Positions 27,381 to 35,543 of a DNA stretch of 58,845 nt are shown here, one piece after another. This stretch comes from Bifidobacterium breve. GTDB lineage: Bacteria; Actinomycetota; Actinomycetes; Nanopelagicales; Nanopelagicaceae. Below the pieces are notes generated by a model, which was given only the letters and a program-made list of their open reading frames with translations, ran no database searches and was not told the origin of the DNA. The position numbers and the translations under genes are program-made. Each line of letters starts with the position of its first letter. Positions within the stretch are counted from its first letter, which is position 1. The DNA is taken from positions 1-58,845 of the forward strand of contig CAMCXX010000005.1 of the NCBI GenBank assembly GCA_945883755.1. Direction: 5' to 3'.

Positions 27381-28556
27381 TTAATCTTCATCACTGGGTG
27401 ATACCAGACGTGCTGGGCGGACGCTACCTCGACCAAATTTTGCCTTGACTCGATCGATCGCTGAATCTGCCTGTCGCCAACCAATATCGCGCTGGCCAAT
27501 CAGCAACTGCTCAGCTGCCTCCTCGGCAGGAGTTAACCCTTCTAATGAAACTCCCACCAACCTAATTCTTGCCCGATCAAGTTTTAGAGCTAGATAAAGT
27601 TGCTTTGCAACCTCAAAACTCTCATTTGTTCCAGAGATTGGTTGATCTAATTTTTTAGATCTAGTGATTGTTTTAAAATCTGCAAATCTAACTTTGATCG
27701 AAATGGTTTTGGCACAGAATCCAGCATCTCGCATTCGTAATGTTGCCTTTTCGCACAACCTTAAAAACTCTCGCAAAATCTCCTCTGGATCATCAATATC
27801 ACTTGCAAAGGTTTCAGCTGCACTAATACTTTTTTCAGGTTCGTAACTAATCACCTCTCGATTATCTCTACCCCACGCCAACTCATACAGTGATGAGCCA
27901 GTTGCCTCACCCAACGCTCTAATTAATGTATTGCGTGGTGTATTTGCAATCTCTCCTACTGTGCGCAGGCCTAATTTTTCTAACTGCTCATTTGTCTTAG
28001 GACCAACTCCCCAGATTGCATTTGCTGGTAATGGGTGCAAAAAGGTTAAAATCTGATCGGTTGCAATCTCAAGTAACCCATTTGGTTTGCAGTGCTGGGA
28101 TGCTAGCTTTGCGATAAATTTATTATGGGCAATTCCAACTGAACAGGTTATGCCTTGCTCTTTCTCTACCTTTGCTCTGATCATCATTGCGATCTCACGG
28201 CCGCTTCCCAATAATCTTTTAGCACCAGTTACATCGATAAATGCCTCATCTAATGAGATCGGTTCGACATGTGGAGAGACATCTCGAAATATTTTCATTA
28301 CCTCCTCCGACACCTGGTTGTAACGGGTGTGATCAGGTGGAATAAAGATGGCGGTTGGTGCTAATCGTTGTGCCCGTCCAACTGGCATAGCCGCACGGAT
28401 TCCAAATTTTCGAGCCTCATAATTTGCAGAAAGTACGACTCCACGAACTCCGGCACCAACTACAACCGCTTTACCTTCTAACTTGGGATTATCCTTAATT
28501 GATACGGAGGCATAAAAGGCATCCATATCAACATGTAAAATTGTGGAGTCGCTCAT
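27381..28556 (-). CDS. dinB: DNA polymerase IV (Y-family translesion polymerase)
   Basis: This is a low-fidelity polymerase for bypass of damaged bases. The 391-residue protein keeps the Y-family catalytic residues (HVDMDAFYASVS and SLDEAFIDVTG), the steric and fingers region with LSANYEARKFGIRAAMP, an HhH region (IWGVGPKTNEQLEKLG) and a little-finger domain. Because the acidic residues are intact it should be an active polymerase, not the inactive ImuB often paired with DnaE2. It overlaps dnaE2 by 4 bases in the same operon and lacks an evident beta-clamp motif at its extreme C-terminus. Confidence 0.93.
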   Translation of the reverse strand: MSDSTILHVDMDAFYASVSIKDNPKLEGKAVVVGAGVRGVVLSANYEARKFGIRAAMPVGRAQRLAPTAIFIPPDHTRYNQVSEEVMKIFRDVSPHVEPISLDEAFIDVTGAKRLLGSGREIAMMIRAKVEKEQGITCSVGIAHNKFIAKLASQHCKPNGLLEIATDQILTFLHPLPANAIWGVGPKTNEQLEKLGLRTVGEIANTPRNTLIRALGEATGSSLYELAWGRDNREVISYEPEKSISAAETFASDIDDPEEILREFLRLCEKATLRMRDAGFCAKTISIKVRFADFKTITRSKKLDQPISGTNESFEVAKQLYLALKLDRARIRLVGVSLEGLTPAEEAAEQLLIGQRDIGWRQADSAIDRVKAKFGRGSVRPARLVSPSDED

Positions 28557-31500
28557 GCATTACTACTTTTCACAGTTGTTTCCGAAGTTGTTTCCACAGT
28601 TGGCAGATTACGCCAACTTACTTGTGATTTCTCGGTAAGCCATCTGGTGTAGGCGCTAGATAACTCCCAGGCTTCGGTAGCTCTGATTGAAACCCCTCTG
28701 GGTCCAGTACGTCGTACTGCACCACGAATTAAAAATAGATTTGAGGTACGAAGCAGTTGAGCATAACTTTGTTGGGTATCCTCAAAAAAGGTTACATCAT
28801 TACAGCCATACCCATCATCTATAGTTAAAAACATTACTCGCTTGCCAGATCGCACCGGTGGTGTTTGTAGCGCTGACTTAACTCCGGCTATCAAAATCTG
28901 AGCGCCAGATCGTTGTTTTATTACATCACTTGATTTGACTGCACCAATTGCATTTAAGAAATCTCCATAAAAGTTAAGCAGGTGGGAGGTGACCTCCATT
29001 CCTAAAATTGCTACCTCATTTTGTATCTGCTCTATTGCGGTTAAGTTAGGTAGCCCCGCTGTTACAAGGGGCGGTGGAAGTAACCCCAGGGTTAATTGAG
29101 TTTGGCCCACCTTATTGCTACTTGATTTACCAGTTATTTTGTAGAGATCTTGCAGATGTAAAAGTAGATCTCGCCGATTTAACTTTTCACTTGATTGATT
29201 TATTTGATGTAGTTGATCAAAGCCACCAACCATAATTAAGGACTCTGTTGTAGTAATACTTGCCCCAGAGCGATGAACAAAATCTGCTAAATCTACAAAT
29301 GGCCGGGCGGTAATTATTGATTCAATCTCGCGCTCTGATATGCCCCCTAAATCAGCAAGTGATAGACGAAGTGCATACCCATTTGCATCTGGTAATTGAA
29401 GTGAGCGACCAGTGCTTTTTAAATCTGGTGCGGTGTATACAGCTTGCTTATTTATTTCAGTCTGCTCGATCTTTTCTACTGTGACTGTGCGGTGTGATTG
29501 ATTAACATCAATACCTTTAATCTGGATTCCCCACTGTCTAGCATCATCGAGAATTAATCGCTTTGGATACATGCCTGGATCATGAGTTAACACCCCTGCT
29601 ATAAATGCGGCGGTGTAATGAGTTTTCAGCCAGGCAGATTGATAGGTTGGAAGTGCAAAAGCCGCAGCGTGCGCCTTACAAAAACCAAAGGAGGCAAAGG
29701 CGCGCAGTATCTGCCAGATCTCTTCCACTACATTTAATTGATAACCCTGAGATAAGGCTGCTGGATAAAACCAATCACATACCTCTTGTTGGCCATCAAG
29801 TGAGCCAAGCAAGCGCCGTTTTTCATCTGCTTGCGCCAATGTAATACCGCTCATTACGGAGATTAATCTAATTACCTGTTCATGAAATACAACTACGCCA
29901 TGTGTTTGCGCCATGATCGGATCTAAATCAGGATGAATACTTTTTACAGTACTTAACCCATGTCGGACTGATAAAAATGGGCGAATCATGTCGCTCTTTA
30001 CGGGACCTGGCCTAAATAATGAGATATCAATAATTAAATCGGTAAAGCTGCTGGGTGCAAATTTACCAATTAACTCACGCTGGCCAGGAGATTCGATTTG
30101 AAAGACACCAAGGGTTCGAGTTGATGCAATTAGATCAAAGGTCTTTGGATCAGATAATGATATTTGATCAATATCTAACTGCACACCTTCTACTCGTTTT
30201 ATCTCGGAGATTGTGTAAGTAATCGCTGATTGCATTCGGACCCCAAGCACATCTAATTTTAAAAAGCCCACCGCTTCAACATCATCTTTATCAAATTGCA
30301 CCATCGGGTAACCACTGGCATTTACTTCTAGTGGCGCATGATCGCGCAGACCAATATCTGATAACACAATCGCGCATGGGTGCATCGATAGATGGCGTGG
30401 TAAGCCATCTAATTTTTGCGCTAAATCAATCGCCATTTTTAAAATTGGTGTATCTAACTTTAAACTTTTTAGCTCTGGTAAGTTTTCTAGCGCTTTAGCA
30501 ATATTGCGGGCTCTGATATGTGGCAGGGATTTAGCAATTAAATCAATCTCTATTGGTGAAATACCAAGCGCTGCTCCGACATCACGGATCGCATGGCGAG
30601 ATCGATAGGTTTCAACCATTGAAACTGTGGCAACTCGAGCGCCATACCTTTCAAATATCGCATCATAAATCTCTAGCCTTCTGGCAGATTCAACATCAAT
30701 ATCAATATCTGGCAACTCATTGCGAAGTGGTGAACAAAAGCGCTCCATTAACAAGCCATGCTCAATTGGCTCAACTCCTGAGATGCCCAATAGGTAGCAA
30801 ATTAATGAACCGGCACCACTTCCCCGCGCTGCTACTCGGATTGATTTATTTCTAGCTAAATCAGTTATGTCAGCAACTGTTAAAAAATATGATTCATAGC
30901 CCAGGGTACGTACCGTATTTAACTCATCAGCTAATCGATCGGCAGCAATAATTGATTGTTCGCCAACATACTTAGTAGATAGCCCAGCCTGGCACCTTTG
31001 TTTTAATTGAGCGGTTAAATCACTTTGGCTTTTGCCACCAACTACTTCAGCCTCTGGCAGATGGATCTTGCCAATTCCAACATCACGACGTGGGTCTAGT
31101 ACCGCCATTTCAGCCCATTGCATTGTGGTCTTAATCAATGCATGTGGTGTGCTTTCGCCAGCTGCTTGTGAAATCTCAGTAGCAAGTTGGTGCATCTGTT
31201 TTATATTCTTTAGATACGCCTCGCTATTTTGACGTTCTACATGACGTTTATGCAGTGGCACTAAATTACGTGCTGAATCTAAAACATCAGCTAGTGGGCC
31301 ATCGCTGCGATTTAACATTCGAACTGAGTTTGTTAAAACTGCTGGTAGATCATTGCTTCGAGCAAAGGCCAAGATTCGGGCGGCAAATGGTGTGGAGAGT
31401 GGGCCATCACCACGAATGCGGTGGGAAAGCACCTCTATGCCCTGCTTGAAAAAGTAATCCTTGCTTGAGTTAAAGATTGATAAAGCCTGGGTTAATTGGC

Positions 31501-31909
31501 GAGCGCTAATTGCTGTTGCAAGTTGGGATTCTGGGCCGTGAATCGCAAGTAGTTTTTTACTGTACTGAAAGTTTTGCTGAAGTATTTCATGTGTAAGTAG
31601 GCCACCGGCAAAATTAACTGCGGTTAATAATCGATATAGCGCTGGCAACCCACCATCGCTACTTGCTAATAATGTGATTCGGTACTTTGGTTGCAAAAAG
31701 CTTAAGTTGATACCAAGGATGGGTTTGATTGATGCGCTCTCGCAAGCTTGTACAAATCTGATAGCACCCGCCATATTGTTGCGATCAGTTAGAGCAAGTG
31801 ATTGCATACCAAACTGGGCGGCACGTTCTGCTAATTGATCTGCAGTTGCTGTGCCGTACTTAAATGAGTAACCACTGCAGGTGCGCAGGTGGGTGAAGTT
31901 AACTGGCAC
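28553..31909 (-). CDS. dnaE2: Error-prone DNA polymerase DnaE2 (ImuC)
   Basis: DnaE2 is the damage-inducible C-family polymerase used in SOS mutagenesis. The 1118-residue protein has the palm motif LPDIDIDVESARRLE with the catalytic Asp residues, GSGAGSLICYLLGI and FRPGPVKSDM. It lacks the long C-terminal tail of DnaE1. The PHP domain is altered: HLRTCSGYSF replaces the HxH pattern, so metal binding there is probably lost. The gene overlaps the DUF6504 gene upstream by 11 bases and dinB downstream by 4. A LexA box precedes the operon. Confidence 0.93.
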   Translation of the reverse strand: MPVNFTHLRTCSGYSFKYGTATADQLAERAAQFGMQSLALTDRNNMAGAIRFVQACESASIKPILGINLSFLQPKYRITLLASSDGGLPALYRLLTAVNFAGGLLTHEILQQNFQYSKKLLAIHGPESQLATAISARQLTQALSIFNSSKDYFFKQGIEVLSHRIRGDGPLSTPFAARILAFARSNDLPAVLTNSVRMLNRSDGPLADVLDSARNLVPLHKRHVERQNSEAYLKNIKQMHQLATEISQAAGESTPHALIKTTMQWAEMAVLDPRRDVGIGKIHLPEAEVVGGKSQSDLTAQLKQRCQAGLSTKYVGEQSIIAADRLADELNTVRTLGYESYFLTVADITDLARNKSIRVAARGSGAGSLICYLLGISGVEPIEHGLLMERFCSPLRNELPDIDIDVESARRLEIYDAIFERYGARVATVSMVETYRSRHAIRDVGAALGISPIEIDLIAKSLPHIRARNIAKALENLPELKSLKLDTPILKMAIDLAQKLDGLPRHLSMHPCAIVLSDIGLRDHAPLEVNASGYPMVQFDKDDVEAVGFLKLDVLGVRMQSAITYTISEIKRVEGVQLDIDQISLSDPKTFDLIASTRTLGVFQIESPGQRELIGKFAPSSFTDLIIDISLFRPGPVKSDMIRPFLSVRHGLSTVKSIHPDLDPIMAQTHGVVVFHEQVIRLISVMSGITLAQADEKRRLLGSLDGQQEVCDWFYPAALSQGYQLNVVEEIWQILRAFASFGFCKAHAAAFALPTYQSAWLKTHYTAAFIAGVLTHDPGMYPKRLILDDARQWGIQIKGIDVNQSHRTVTVEKIEQTEINKQAVYTAPDLKSTGRSLQLPDANGYALRLSLADLGGISEREIESIITARPFVDLADFVHRSGASITTTESLIMVGGFDQLHQINQSSEKLNRRDLLLHLQDLYKITGKSSSNKVGQTQLTLGLLPPPLVTAGLPNLTAIEQIQNEVAILGMEVTSHLLNFYGDFLNAIGAVKSSDVIKQRSGAQILIAGVKSALQTPPVRSGKRVMFLTIDDGYGCNDVTFFEDTQQSYAQLLRTSNLFLIRGAVRRTGPRGVSIRATEAWELSSAYTRWLTEKSQVSWRNLPTVETTSETTVKSSNA

Positions 31910-32246
31910 GAGATGTTGGGCGAATTCGCCAATCGCCAGTTACCTCATCTAACTCGATCTCAAAGGTGGCGAGCGCTCCTACTGGTGCCGCTTCCACCCG
32001 CCATACAGCACGTGCTTGGTCATCAATCTTTAGACCACTCTTTCTATCTGCATTTGTATCTGCATTTGTATCTGCATTTGTATCTGTGTGTGTATTCCCA
32101 TCACTGATTCGATTCCACCAGCCACCTGATTCACTCCACCTTGATGTAATGGCATGGATATGAAAGTGATGGCCTTGATAGATGAACTCAACTGGTTCAC
32201 CCTCTGGCGCAAGCACCCGATTTGAATTTACACCCTTATCGAACAT
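31899..32246 (-). CDS. DUF6504 family protein, first gene of the SOS polymerase operon
   Basis: This is a 115-residue protein of the small family commonly encoded beside actinobacterial translesion polymerases; its function is unknown. Family-like segments are GEPVEFIYQGHHFHIHAITSRW and GGWWNRIS in the first half, and RAVWRVEAAPVGALATFEIE near the end. In the middle a tetrapeptide TNAD is repeated three times, encoded by a 12-bp tandem repeat. ATG at 32246 lies inside the LexA box, 8 bases after TATCTT, which suits a leaderless mRNA. GTG at 32216 is an alternative start. It overlaps dnaE2 by 11 bases. Confidence 0.75.
   Translation of the reverse strand: MFDKGVNSNRVLAPEGEPVEFIYQGHHFHIHAITSRWSESGGWWNRISDGNTHTDTNADTNADTNADRKSGLKIDDQARAVWRVEAAPVGALATFEIELDEVTGDWRIRPTSRAS
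32045..32092 (-). repeat. In-frame 12-bp tandem repeat in the DUF6504 gene
   Basis: Three perfect copies of TATCTGCATTTG (plus strand) at 32045-32080 are followed by a degenerate fourth. Each unit encodes one TNAD tetrapeptide, so changes in copy number keep the reading frame. Confidence 0.9.
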
Positions 32247-32254
32247 ATGTTCGA
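32239..32254 (-). promoter_or_regulatory. LexA (SOS) box
   Basis: TCGAACATATGTTCGA is a perfect 16-bp palindrome that fits the LexA consensus of Actinobacteria and Bacillus, CGAACRNRYGTTYG. It covers the ATG of the DUF6504 gene and adjoins a TATCTT -10 element (32260-32255). Bound LexA would therefore block transcription of DUF6504-dnaE2-dinB directly. Confidence 0.9.
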
Positions 32255-32292
32255 AAGATACTCATAACCTCCGACAGTGGTCAAGCGGCTAC

Positions 32293-32304
32293 TACCCGTG
32301 GGTA
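32293..32304. promoter_or_regulatory. TACCC-GT-GGGTA inverted repeat (CsoR/CstR-like operator candidate)
   Basis: The repeat lies in the intergenic region between the SOS operon and doxX. Short G/C-tract inverted repeats ending in TA are typical of CsoR/RcnR/CstR-family operators, which sense metals or sulfane sulfur. No such regulator is encoded in the window, so the assignment is speculative. Confidence 0.35.
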
Positions 32305-32326
32305 TACATCCCAGACACACCCCAAT

Positions 32327-32348
32327 ATTAGTTGAAACTTCAACTAAT
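32327..32348. promoter_or_regulatory. 10-bp inverted repeat upstream of doxX
   Basis: Arms ATTAGTTGAA and TTCAACTAAT are perfectly complementary and separated by AC. The site ends 7 bases before a TACCTT that could be the doxX -10, so a bound dimer would cover the -35 region. The form suits a MarR- or TetR-type repressor; which one is unknown. Confidence 0.55.
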
Positions 32349-32404
32349 CTCCCCTACCTTGTAGGTAAGCGGATCGATCTGGATCCTCTAATTAAAGGAT
32401 GGTT

Positions 32405-32836
32405 ATGGATATCTCTTTTACCGATGTAGTTTTATTAGTAGGTCGTGTTCTTTTTGCACTGATCTTTATTAACTCCGGAATCGCTCACTTTGCAAAAAGC
32501 AGCGCAATGACAGGTTATGCCCAATACAAGAAGGTGCCATTTGCTAAGGCATCGGTTTACCTAAGTGGTGCGATGATCGTACTTGGTGGCGTTTATATAG
32601 TTCTTGGCTTCTTTGCCGATCTAGGTGCCCTACTAATCGCAGCCTTCCTAATTCCAACCGCTTTTCTTATGCACGCTTTCTGGAAAGAGAGTGATGCCAC
32701 CGCTAAGCAAAATGAGACTATTAGCTTCTTTAAAAATCTCTCTCTAGCAGGTGCCGCATTAATCATCTTCGCCCTCCTTCGCAATGGTGCAGATTTTGGG
32801 CCAAATGTTGGAACATTACTTTTCTGGGCTAATTAA
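32405..32836 (+). CDS. DoxX family membrane protein
   Basis: This 143-residue protein has four predicted membrane helices and the DoxX N-terminal pattern GRVLFALIFINSGIAHFA. DoxX-type proteins have been linked to oxidative and thiol stress complexes and quinone metabolism; the role here is not determined. I prefer ATG at 32405 because AAAGG lies 6 bases upstream; ATG at 32399 would overlap that site. It is monocistronic, between an operator-like palindrome and an intrinsic terminator. Confidence 0.8.
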   Translation: MDISFTDVVLLVGRVLFALIFINSGIAHFAKSSAMTGYAQYKKVPFAKASVYLSGAMIVLGGVYIVLGFFADLGALLIAAFLIPTAFLMHAFWKESDATAKQNETISFFKNLSLAGAALIIFALLRNGADFGPNVGTLLFWAN

Positions 32837-32870
32837 AAGTAAATAAAGGTAAATAAAGGAAAATAAAGGT
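32831..32870 (+). repeat. Four 10-bp A-rich direct repeats after doxX
   Basis: AATTAAAAGT is followed by AAATAAAGGT, AAATAAAGGA and AAATAAAGGT, each exactly 10 bases, beginning at the doxX stop codon and ending just before the terminator. A-tracts at helical period can bend DNA. No function is known. Confidence 0.8.
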
Positions 32871-32875
32871 TAATC

Positions 32876-32911
32876 AAACCGCTCTTGGCACTCGCCAGGG
32901 GCGGTTTTTTT
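32876..32911 (+). terminator. Rho-independent terminator after doxX
   Basis: AAACCGC pairs with GCGGTTT around an inner TGGC/GCCA stem, followed by a T-run. It separates doxX from the TauE-like permease gene. Confidence 0.88.
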
Positions 32912-32927
32912 ATGGAAGCATGCAGAC

Positions 32928-33680
32928 ATGAGTAGCGCCTTGATTATCACCGCACTAGCTAGTGGCGTATTTATCGGAAGCGTTCTCGGCTTTATCGGTG
33001 CCGGTGGTGCGATGGTAACTGTACCTATTTTGGTTTACCTCTTTGATTTCTCGCCATTTCAAGCAACAACTGCAGCTTTGGCGGTGGTATTAGTTACAGC
33101 GATCGCCAGCTTAATTCCTCGTTATAGAAGTAAGGATCTCTTAATCAAAGAGGCGTTAATAATTTGGGCACTTGGCTTGCTGACAAATATTGGCTTGAGC
33201 GCTGTTGCCGATTCGCTACCAGATAGGTTGATCTTAATTGGATTCTCACTTGTTTTAATTGGCGCTGGCATCTCAATGCTGCAACCACCACTGCAAAATC
33301 AGCCAGAGCGCAAGCTCTCAACTGGCTACTTAATTTTACTCTCCTTAATAACTGGATCATTAACTGGCTTGTTTGGCATTGGTGGCGGTTTTGTTGCAAT
33401 TCCAATTCTTATCCTATTTTTTCAGACACCACCAAATAAAGCAGCTGGCACCTCACTTTTAATCATCGCTCTAAACAGTGCAACTGCATTTATCGTGAAA
33501 TTTAATCAATGGAGTGAGATCAACTGGCGCTATCCAGTAATTATTGCGGTGGCTGCAGTAATTACCGCCTCCTTAACCTCAAGATTGGCCCTTAAGTTAC
33601 CTACTGTTCATCTTAAAAAAGGGTTTGCATATCTTCTATTTCTCCTTGCTGCATTTACGATCCTCACAGAGATTTTTTAA
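32928..33680 (+). CDS. TauE/SafE family permease (sulfite/organosulfur-type exporter)
   Basis: This 250-residue inner-membrane protein has about eight predicted helices in two homologous halves. Each half starts with a glycine-rich motif: GSVLGFIGAGGAMVTVPIL and GSLTGLFGIGGGFVAIPIL. That duplication defines the TauE/SafE (DUF81) family, which moves sulfite, sulfoacetate or other anions. The substrate cannot be read from sequence. It lies between the doxX terminator and the aquaporin gene (22 bases downstream). Confidence 0.9.
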   Translation: MSSALIITALASGVFIGSVLGFIGAGGAMVTVPILVYLFDFSPFQATTAALAVVLVTAIASLIPRYRSKDLLIKEALIIWALGLLTNIGLSAVADSLPDRLILIGFSLVLIGAGISMLQPPLQNQPERKLSTGYLILLSLITGSLTGLFGIGGGFVAIPILILFFQTPPNKAAGTSLLIIALNSATAFIVKFNQWSEINWRYPVIIAVAAVITASLTSRLALKLPTVHLKKGFAYLLFLLAAFTILTEIF

Positions 33681-33702
33681 AGAAGGTTAGAAGGAGCCCC
33701 TT

Positions 33703-34359
33703 ATGGCCGATGTCGGAGCTTTAAAAGCACCAGCGACTGAGTTTGTGGCAACAGCTTTATTGGCCTTAGCCATTGTTGGCTCCGGTCATATGGCTAGTGG
33801 TTTAACTGATGATCTTGCTCTGACCTTACTTATAAATGGTTTGGCGATCGCAGCAGGCCTAGCCGTTGCAATTAAATTGGCTGCACCAATAAGTGGTGCT
33901 CACTTAAATCCGGTAGTTACCTTGGTGATGGCGTTTTATAAAAAAATTACCCCGGTTAAAGGATTGTTTTATGTGGTGGCTCAAATCAGCGGTGCGGTAT
34001 CTGGTGTTTTAATTGCAAATTACCTATTTGGTGAGAACTTTGTGCAGAGCGCCAGTCAATTAAGATCTGGTACAAATTTATTTATTGCTGAAATCATTGC
34101 AACCGCTGGATTGATCTGGATAATCCTGGCTTATCTGAAGAAACCAGAGGTAATTGGAATCTATGTTCCGCTTTGGATATTTAGTGCAATCTTCTTTACA
34201 TCATCTACCGCTTTTGCCAATCCAGCGATAAGTATCGCTCGCACTTTTACCGATTCATTTACCGGTATTGCGATTGAATCTATACCTGCCTTTATCCTGG
34301 CTCAATTAATCGGCGCCTCATTAGGGGTAGCTCTGGCTAAGGGATTTAAAAATGAGTAA
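33703..34359 (+). CDS. Aquaporin/MIP family channel, AqpS-like by context
   Basis: This 218-residue, six-helix MIP channel has the two pore boxes GAHLNPV (first, with Val for Ala) and FANPA (second), followed by the selectivity Arg in SIAR. It overlaps the arsenate reductase gene by 8 bases. In some bacteria (for example Sinorhizobium aqpS-arsC) such a channel replaces ArsB, releasing arsenite made by ArsC by downhill flow. That function is inferred from the pairing. An AAGGAG ribosome binding site precedes the ATG. Confidence 0.85.
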   Translation: MADVGALKAPATEFVATALLALAIVGSGHMASGLTDDLALTLLINGLAIAAGLAVAIKLAAPISGAHLNPVVTLVMAFYKKITPVKGLFYVVAQISGAVSGVLIANYLFGENFVQSASQLRSGTNLFIAEIIATAGLIWIILAYLKKPEVIGIYVPLWIFSAIFFTSSTAFANPAISIARTFTDSFTGIAIESIPAFILAQLIGASLGVALAKGFKNE

Positions 34360-34744
34360 ACCCTCAGTTTTATTTGTCTGTGTACATAATGCTGGCCGAT
34401 CTCAAATGGCAGCGGCTTGGCTTACTAAATTAGCTGGTGAAAAGGTTGATGTTAGATCAGCCGGATCGGCACCCGCAGATTCGATAAATCCAGCGGTCGT
34501 TGAAGCGATGTTAGAGGTAGGCATAGATATTTCACATGAGATGCCAAAGGTATTAACCACCACCGCAGTTGAACAATCTGATGTTGTAATAACTATGGGC
34601 TGTGGTGATGCCTGTCCATTTTTTCCAGGCAAGAGGTACCTAGATTGGCCATTAACAGATCCAGCTGGGCAGGGCGTTGCAGCAATTAGACCCATACGTG
34701 ATCAAATAAAGGTATTAGTAGAGGAATTAATTTCTACGCTCTAA
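34352..34744 (+). CDS. arsC: Arsenate reductase, low-molecular-weight phosphatase fold (ArsC)
   Basis: This enzyme reduces arsenate to arsenite. The 130-residue protein has the P-loop CVHNAGRS (CX5RS), DISHEMPK, and the redox pair in MGCGDACP followed by DWPLTDPAG, as in thioredoxin- or mycothiol-linked actinobacterial ArsC. It overlaps the aquaporin gene by 8 bases, so the two are translationally coupled. No arsR or arsB is present nearby. Confidence 0.92.
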   Translation: MSKPSVLFVCVHNAGRSQMAAAWLTKLAGEKVDVRSAGSAPADSINPAVVEAMLEVGIDISHEMPKVLTTTAVEQSDVVITMGCGDACPFFPGKRYLDWPLTDPAGQGVAAIRPIRDQIKVLVEELISTL

Positions 34745-34754
34745 AGTTGGTTAA

Positions 34755-35543
34755 GTGAAGTTATCAATTGAAAAATTTGGCAGTGGTGAACCAATAGTTT
34801 TGCTCCACGGCATGGGCTCGGCGGCGACCGCTTGGAAACCATTAATTCCAGAGTTATCAAAACAATTTGAGATTTACACAGTTGATCTGCCCGGTCATGG
34901 AAAATCACCGCTAACTCCAACAACTGCGATGGATCCGCAATCACTTGCAAATTTAGTTTTAGAAAATCTTCAACAAAAAGGTTTAACCTCTTTTCACTTA
35001 GTAGGAAACTCATTGGGTGGTTGGATCTGCCTTGAGATTGCCGCGGCACATCCGGAGAAGGTTTTATCACTAACTGGTTTAGCACCAGCTGGTTTATGGA
35101 TCGCCCCCTTTAACTCTAGATATCCTGGTGAGTTAGCGGTTCGAGCTATGGCTAAGGGATTAAATAAGGTGGCGCCAAGAACATTAAATTACAACTGGAG
35201 CAAGAAAATTGGTTTTGAAACTGTCTCACCTAGATGGCAATCACTTGATTATCAAATCTGTGTTGATGCGGTTAAAGCGATGGCTGATTCAGAGGGGTAC
35301 TTTCCAGCTTGGGATGGCATGTTAAAAAAGAGATTTGATAAACCGATACCACCAAAAATTCCAATCACAATTATTTTTGGCGATACCGACCACACCCTGC
35401 CAGCAAAGACCTGCCAAGAGCGATCTCTCGCCCCATCGCATGCTAAGTGGATCATCCTGCCAGAGACTGGACACGCTCCGATGTGGGATAGCACTAATGA
35501 GGTGTTAGCTGAAATTTTAGATACTGCTAAGTTAGCAAGATGA
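34755..35543 (+). CDS. Alpha/beta hydrolase
   Basis: This is a 262-residue alpha/beta-fold hydrolase. The oxyanion region is VLLHGMGSAATAW, the nucleophile elbow GNSLGG (Ser), the acid probably the Asp in FGDTDHTLP and the His in PETGHAPMWD. The substrate is unknown. It begins 10 bases after arsC and its TGA overlaps the ATG of the CrtA-like gene (ATGA), so it belongs physically to the late carotenoid operon. A carotenoid-acyl or ester role is possible but not shown. Confidence 0.85.
   Translation: MKLSIEKFGSGEPIVLLHGMGSAATAWKPLIPELSKQFEIYTVDLPGHGKSPLTPTTAMDPQSLANLVLENLQQKGLTSFHLVGNSLGGWICLEIAAAHPEKVLSLTGLAPAGLWIAPFNSRYPGELAVRAMAKGLNKVAPRTLNYNWSKKIGFETVSPRWQSLDYQICVDAVKAMADSEGYFPAWDGMLKKRFDKPIPPKIPITIIFGDTDHTLPAKTCQERSLAPSHAKWIILPETGHAPMWDSTNEVLAEILDTAKLAR

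Noticed and set aside
32045-32092. CRISPR-like short repeats
   Set aside because: The 12-bp units are contiguous without spacers, are in frame within a coding sequence, and no cas genes are present.
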